From Allium sativum (lineage: Eukaryota > Streptophyta > Magnoliopsida > Asparagales > Amaryllidaceae): 64,000 nucleotides of DNA. The notes beneath the pieces are model-generated. The model was not told where the DNA came from. It saw only the letters and a list, made by a program, of their open reading frames with translations, and ran no database searches. How positions within the stretch are numbered: the stretch's first letter is position 1; each line of letters starts with the position of its first letter. Positions 60,930-64,000 of the stretch are shown here, piece by piece. A program made the position numbers and the translations under genes. The DNA is taken from positions 50,857,001-50,921,000 of the forward strand of contig CM060911.1 in assembly GCA_030737875.1 (NCBI GenBank), read 5' to 3'.

Positions 60930-61526
60930 TTGATGAACAAATTGATCAACATGTATAACTCATCTGCTAGTCTGTAGCACAAAGGTCCACGATGTAGTAA
61001 GGAAAAAATACTCACAATAAAAGTCAAACCAAGGCAAGAGAGTGTGGCATAGTGGTAAGGTGTGTGAATATCAAGTAAGAGGTCGGGAGTTCGAGACTCC
61101 TACTAGACCTATAAGATGATGTATTAACCAATTTCAAATCTAAAGACCTACCACGCATAACGCAAAAAAATCAGATCACTAAACAAAATTGCCATTGGTA
61201 AAGCATTGCACCGTAGAACATATGTAATTATGTAGCAACGGGGCATCACCTTGAAAGCAAAATTATAGAATAATACAAGATAACTAGAGGCAATATGCAC
61301 ATTATAACACATGTAATTATGGAGCATCAAGCAACATATTGAAAACAACAAAATTTATAAAACTATATAGGATAAGTAGAGGCACAATCGGAATCAATCT
61401 CGAGATCTATAGCAGCCAAAGCGAGAAACATTTGAGCAGACATGATGCCATAGAACCATGTGCCGCACATAAAGGGTTAGTTCAAAACAATACTAATTAA
61501 GAGATGGTACTTTATACAATAGGTAA

Positions 61527-61598
61527 GGGGTATTCCTAGATTCGAACTCGGGACCTCACGCACCCAAAGCGAGAATCATACCACAAGACAAAATGCCC
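61527..61598 (-). pseudogene. tRNA-Pro(TGG) copy 53, degenerate
   Basis: G69A, C63A, T59A, A42T, A14T and G9T. Confidence 0.8.
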
Positions 61599-62197
61599 TT
61601 GATGAAAAAACTGATCTGCAGGTACAACTCATCTGCCATTCTGTGGCACAAAGGTTCACGGTTCAGTATAGAAAATAGTCTCAGAATAAAAGTCAAACCA
61701 AGTCAAGAGAGTGTGGCATAGTGGTAAGATGTGTACATATCAAGTAAGAAGTCGGGAATTCGAGACTCCTCCAAGAACTATATGATGATGTATTAACCAA
61801 TTTCAAATCTAAAGACCTCCCATGCATAAAGCAAAAAAAAAACCAGCTCACAAAAAAAAATTCATTGGTAAAACGTTGCACCGTATGACATATGTAATTA
61901 TGTAGCAACGAGGCATCACCTTGAAAACAAAATTATAGAACAGTATTAGATAACTAGACGCAATATGCACCATATAGCACATGTAATTATGGAGCAACAA
62001 AGCATCGCATTGAAAACAACAAAATTTAAAAAACTGTACACGATAAGTAGAGGCACTATGGGAATCAATCTCGAGACCAATAGCAGCCAAAGCGATAATC
62101 ATTTGAACATACATGATGCCACAGAACCAAGCGTCGCAGATAAAGGGTTAGTTCAAAACAATACTAGTAAGAGATGGTACTTTATACAATAAGTGGG

Positions 62198-62269
62198 GGG
62201 GAATTCCGAGAATCGAACTCGGGACCCCTCGCACCCAAAGCGAGAATCATACCACTAGACCAAATGCCC
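62198..62269 (-). tRNA. tRNA-Pro(TGG) copy 54, two changes
   Basis: G69T (acceptor mismatch) and A44G. Confidence 0.6.
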
Positions 62270-62866
62270 TTGATCAACAAATTGATCAACAGGTATAACT
62301 CATTTACCAGTGTGTAGCACAAAGGTTCACAGATCAGTAAGGAAAAAAGACTCAGAATAAAAGTCAAACCAAGTCAAGAAAGTGTGTCATAGTTGTAAGG
62401 TGTGTACATAACAAGTAAGAGGTCGGGAGTTCGAGACTCCTCCTAGACCTATATGATGATGTATTAACCAATTTCAAATCTAAAGACATACCACGCATAA
62501 CGCAAAAAAATCAGATCACTACACAAAATTGCCATTGGTAAAGCATTGCACCGTAGAACATATGTAATTATGTAGCAAAGGGGCATTACCTTGAAAGCAA
62601 AATTATAGAACAGTACAAGATAACTAGAGGCAATATGCACTATATAGCACATGTAATTATGGAGCAACAAGCAACACATTGAAAACAACCAAATTTATAA
62701 AACTGTACAGGATAAGTAGAGGCACTATGGGAATCAATCTCGAGACCTATAGTAGCCAAAGCGAGAAACATTTGAGCAGACATGATGCCACAGAACCATG
62801 CGCTGCAGATAAAGGGTTACTTCAAAACAATACTAATTAAGAGATGGTACTTTATACAATAGGTAA

Positions 62867-62938
62867 GGGGCATTCCTAGAATCGAACTCAAGACCTCTCG
62901 ACCCCAAAGCGAGAATCATACCACTAGACAAAATGCCC
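62867..62938 (-). pseudogene. tRNA-Pro(TGG) copy 55, degenerate
   Basis: C63A, C50T, C49T, G39T, T38G and G9T. Confidence 0.8.
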
Positions 62939-63535
62939 TTGATGAAAAAATTGATCAGCAGGTATAACTCGTCTGCCATTCTGTAGCACAAAGGTTCACG
63001 TTTCAGTAAGGAAAAAAGACTTAGAATAAAAGTCAAACCAAGTCAAGAGAGTGTGGCATAGTGGTAAGGTGTGTACATATCAAGTAAGAGGTCGGGAGTT
63101 CGAGACTCCTCCTAGGCCTATATGATGTTATATTAACCAATTTCAAATCTAAAGACCTACCACGGATAACGCAAAAAAATCAGATCCCTACACAAAATTG
63201 CAATTGGTAAAGCATTGCACTGTAGAACATATGTAATTATGTAGCAACGGGGCATCACCTTGAAAGCAAAATTATAGAATAGTACAAGATAACTAGAGGC
63301 AATATGCACTATATAGCACATGTAATTATGGAGCAACAAGCAACACATTGAAAACAACAAAATTTATAAAACTGTACGGGATAAGTAGAGGCACTATGGG
63401 AATCAATCTCGAGACCTATAGCAGCCAAAGCAAGAAACATTTGAGCAGACATGATGCCACAGAACCATGCACCTCAGAAAAAGGGTTAGTTCAAAACAAT
63501 ATTAATTAAGAGATGTTACTTTATACAATAGGTAA

Positions 63536-63607
63536 GGGGCATTCCTAGAATCGAACTCAGGACCTCTCGCACCCAAAGCGAGAATCATACCACTAGACAA
63601 AATGCCC
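63536..63607 (-). tRNA. tRNA-Pro(TGG) copy 56, three changes
   Basis: C63A, C50T (wobble) and G9T. Confidence 0.55.
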
Positions 63608-64000
63608 TTGATGAAAAAACTGATTAGCAGGTATAACTCATCTGCCATTCTGTAACACAACGGTTCACGTTTCAGTAAGGAAAAAGACTCAGAATAAAAG
63701 TCAAACCAAGTCAAGAGAGTGTGGCATAGTGGTAAGGTGTGTACATATCAAGTAAGAGGTCGGGAGTTCGAGACACCTCCTAGACCTATATGATGATGTA
63801 TTAACCAATTTCAAATCTAAAGACCTACCACGCATAACGCAAAAAAATCAGATCACTACACAAAATTGCCATTGGTAAAGCATTGAACCGTATAACATAT
63901 GTAATTATGTAGCAACGGGTCATCACCTTGAAAGCAAAATTATAGAACAGTACAAGATAACTAGAGGCAATATGCACTATATAGCACATGTAATTATGGA

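Larger units (their letters stand above)
47229..64000. repeat. tRNA-Pro tandem array, segment 3 (units 32-56, runs off the window)
   Basis: It resumes after the hAT-type element. Removing 1,067 bp puts copies 31 and 32 667 bp apart. The array is still running at the last base, inside module B of unit 57, so its full length is unknown. Confidence 0.97.

Noticed and set aside
3017..64000. CRISPR-like regular repeats
   Set aside because: The unit is ~669 bp with tRNA sequence inside, in a eukaryotic genome. There are no short repeats with unique spacers.

Overview
This is plant nuclear DNA. I see no ordinary host protein-coding gene. The evidence for a plant is a eukaryotic tRNA-Pro(TGG) sequence without encoded CCA, Ty3/gypsy chromovirus retrotransposons of the long-LTR Tekay/Del kind primed by initiator tRNA-Met, and a non-autonomous hAT-type element with an 8-bp target duplication. 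The species cannot be named from the sequence.

The backbone is a tandem array of a ~669-bp unit. It runs from 3017 to the window end and is interrupted by transposons. Once insertions are removed it is about 37.6 kb, or 56 units. Every unit carries one tRNA-Pro copy on the minus strand. Reading the plus strand, each unit holds: a tRNA-like module (+) with Pol III box A and box B; an AT-rich spacer; two ~89-bp copies (A and B) of an internal duplication; a decayed tRNA-Pro relic (-); the tRNA 3' flank; the tRNA-Pro copy (-); and a 108-bp spacer shared with the next divergent tRNA-like module. Only copies 7, 25 and 27 match the consensus throughout. Five more have one change, and the rest carry two to eight. 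Variant markers recur every ninth unit, so the array has a 9-unit (~6.02-kb) higher-order repeat, clearest from unit 8 to unit 38.

Transposons. (i) 1-3016 is a Gypsy LTR cut by the window start; its right end lies in the T-arm of a tRNA-like module. (ii) Gypsy-1, 13888-36211, has 2.88-kb LTRs and a gag-pol with four nonsense codons and a frameshift; it sits in module B of unit 17. (iii) Gypsy-2, 21774-33581, has ~3.35-kb LTRs and a gag-pol with only one frameshift and one stop; it is nested in the 3' LTR of Gypsy-1 with a perfect AGAGT duplication. (iv) A 1,059-bp hAT-type element, 46170-47228, sits in module A of unit 32. With these insertions removed, the 669-bp phase is restored exactly.

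How the parts relate: the array is a satellite built from tRNA-Pro. It may supply a few working tRNA-Pro genes among many decaying ones, and it has served as a landing site for transposons. tRNA changes are given in standard (Sprinzl) numbering on the tRNA strand, relative to the array consensus. Copies with three or fewer changes are typed tRNA with graded confidence; those with more are typed pseudogene.
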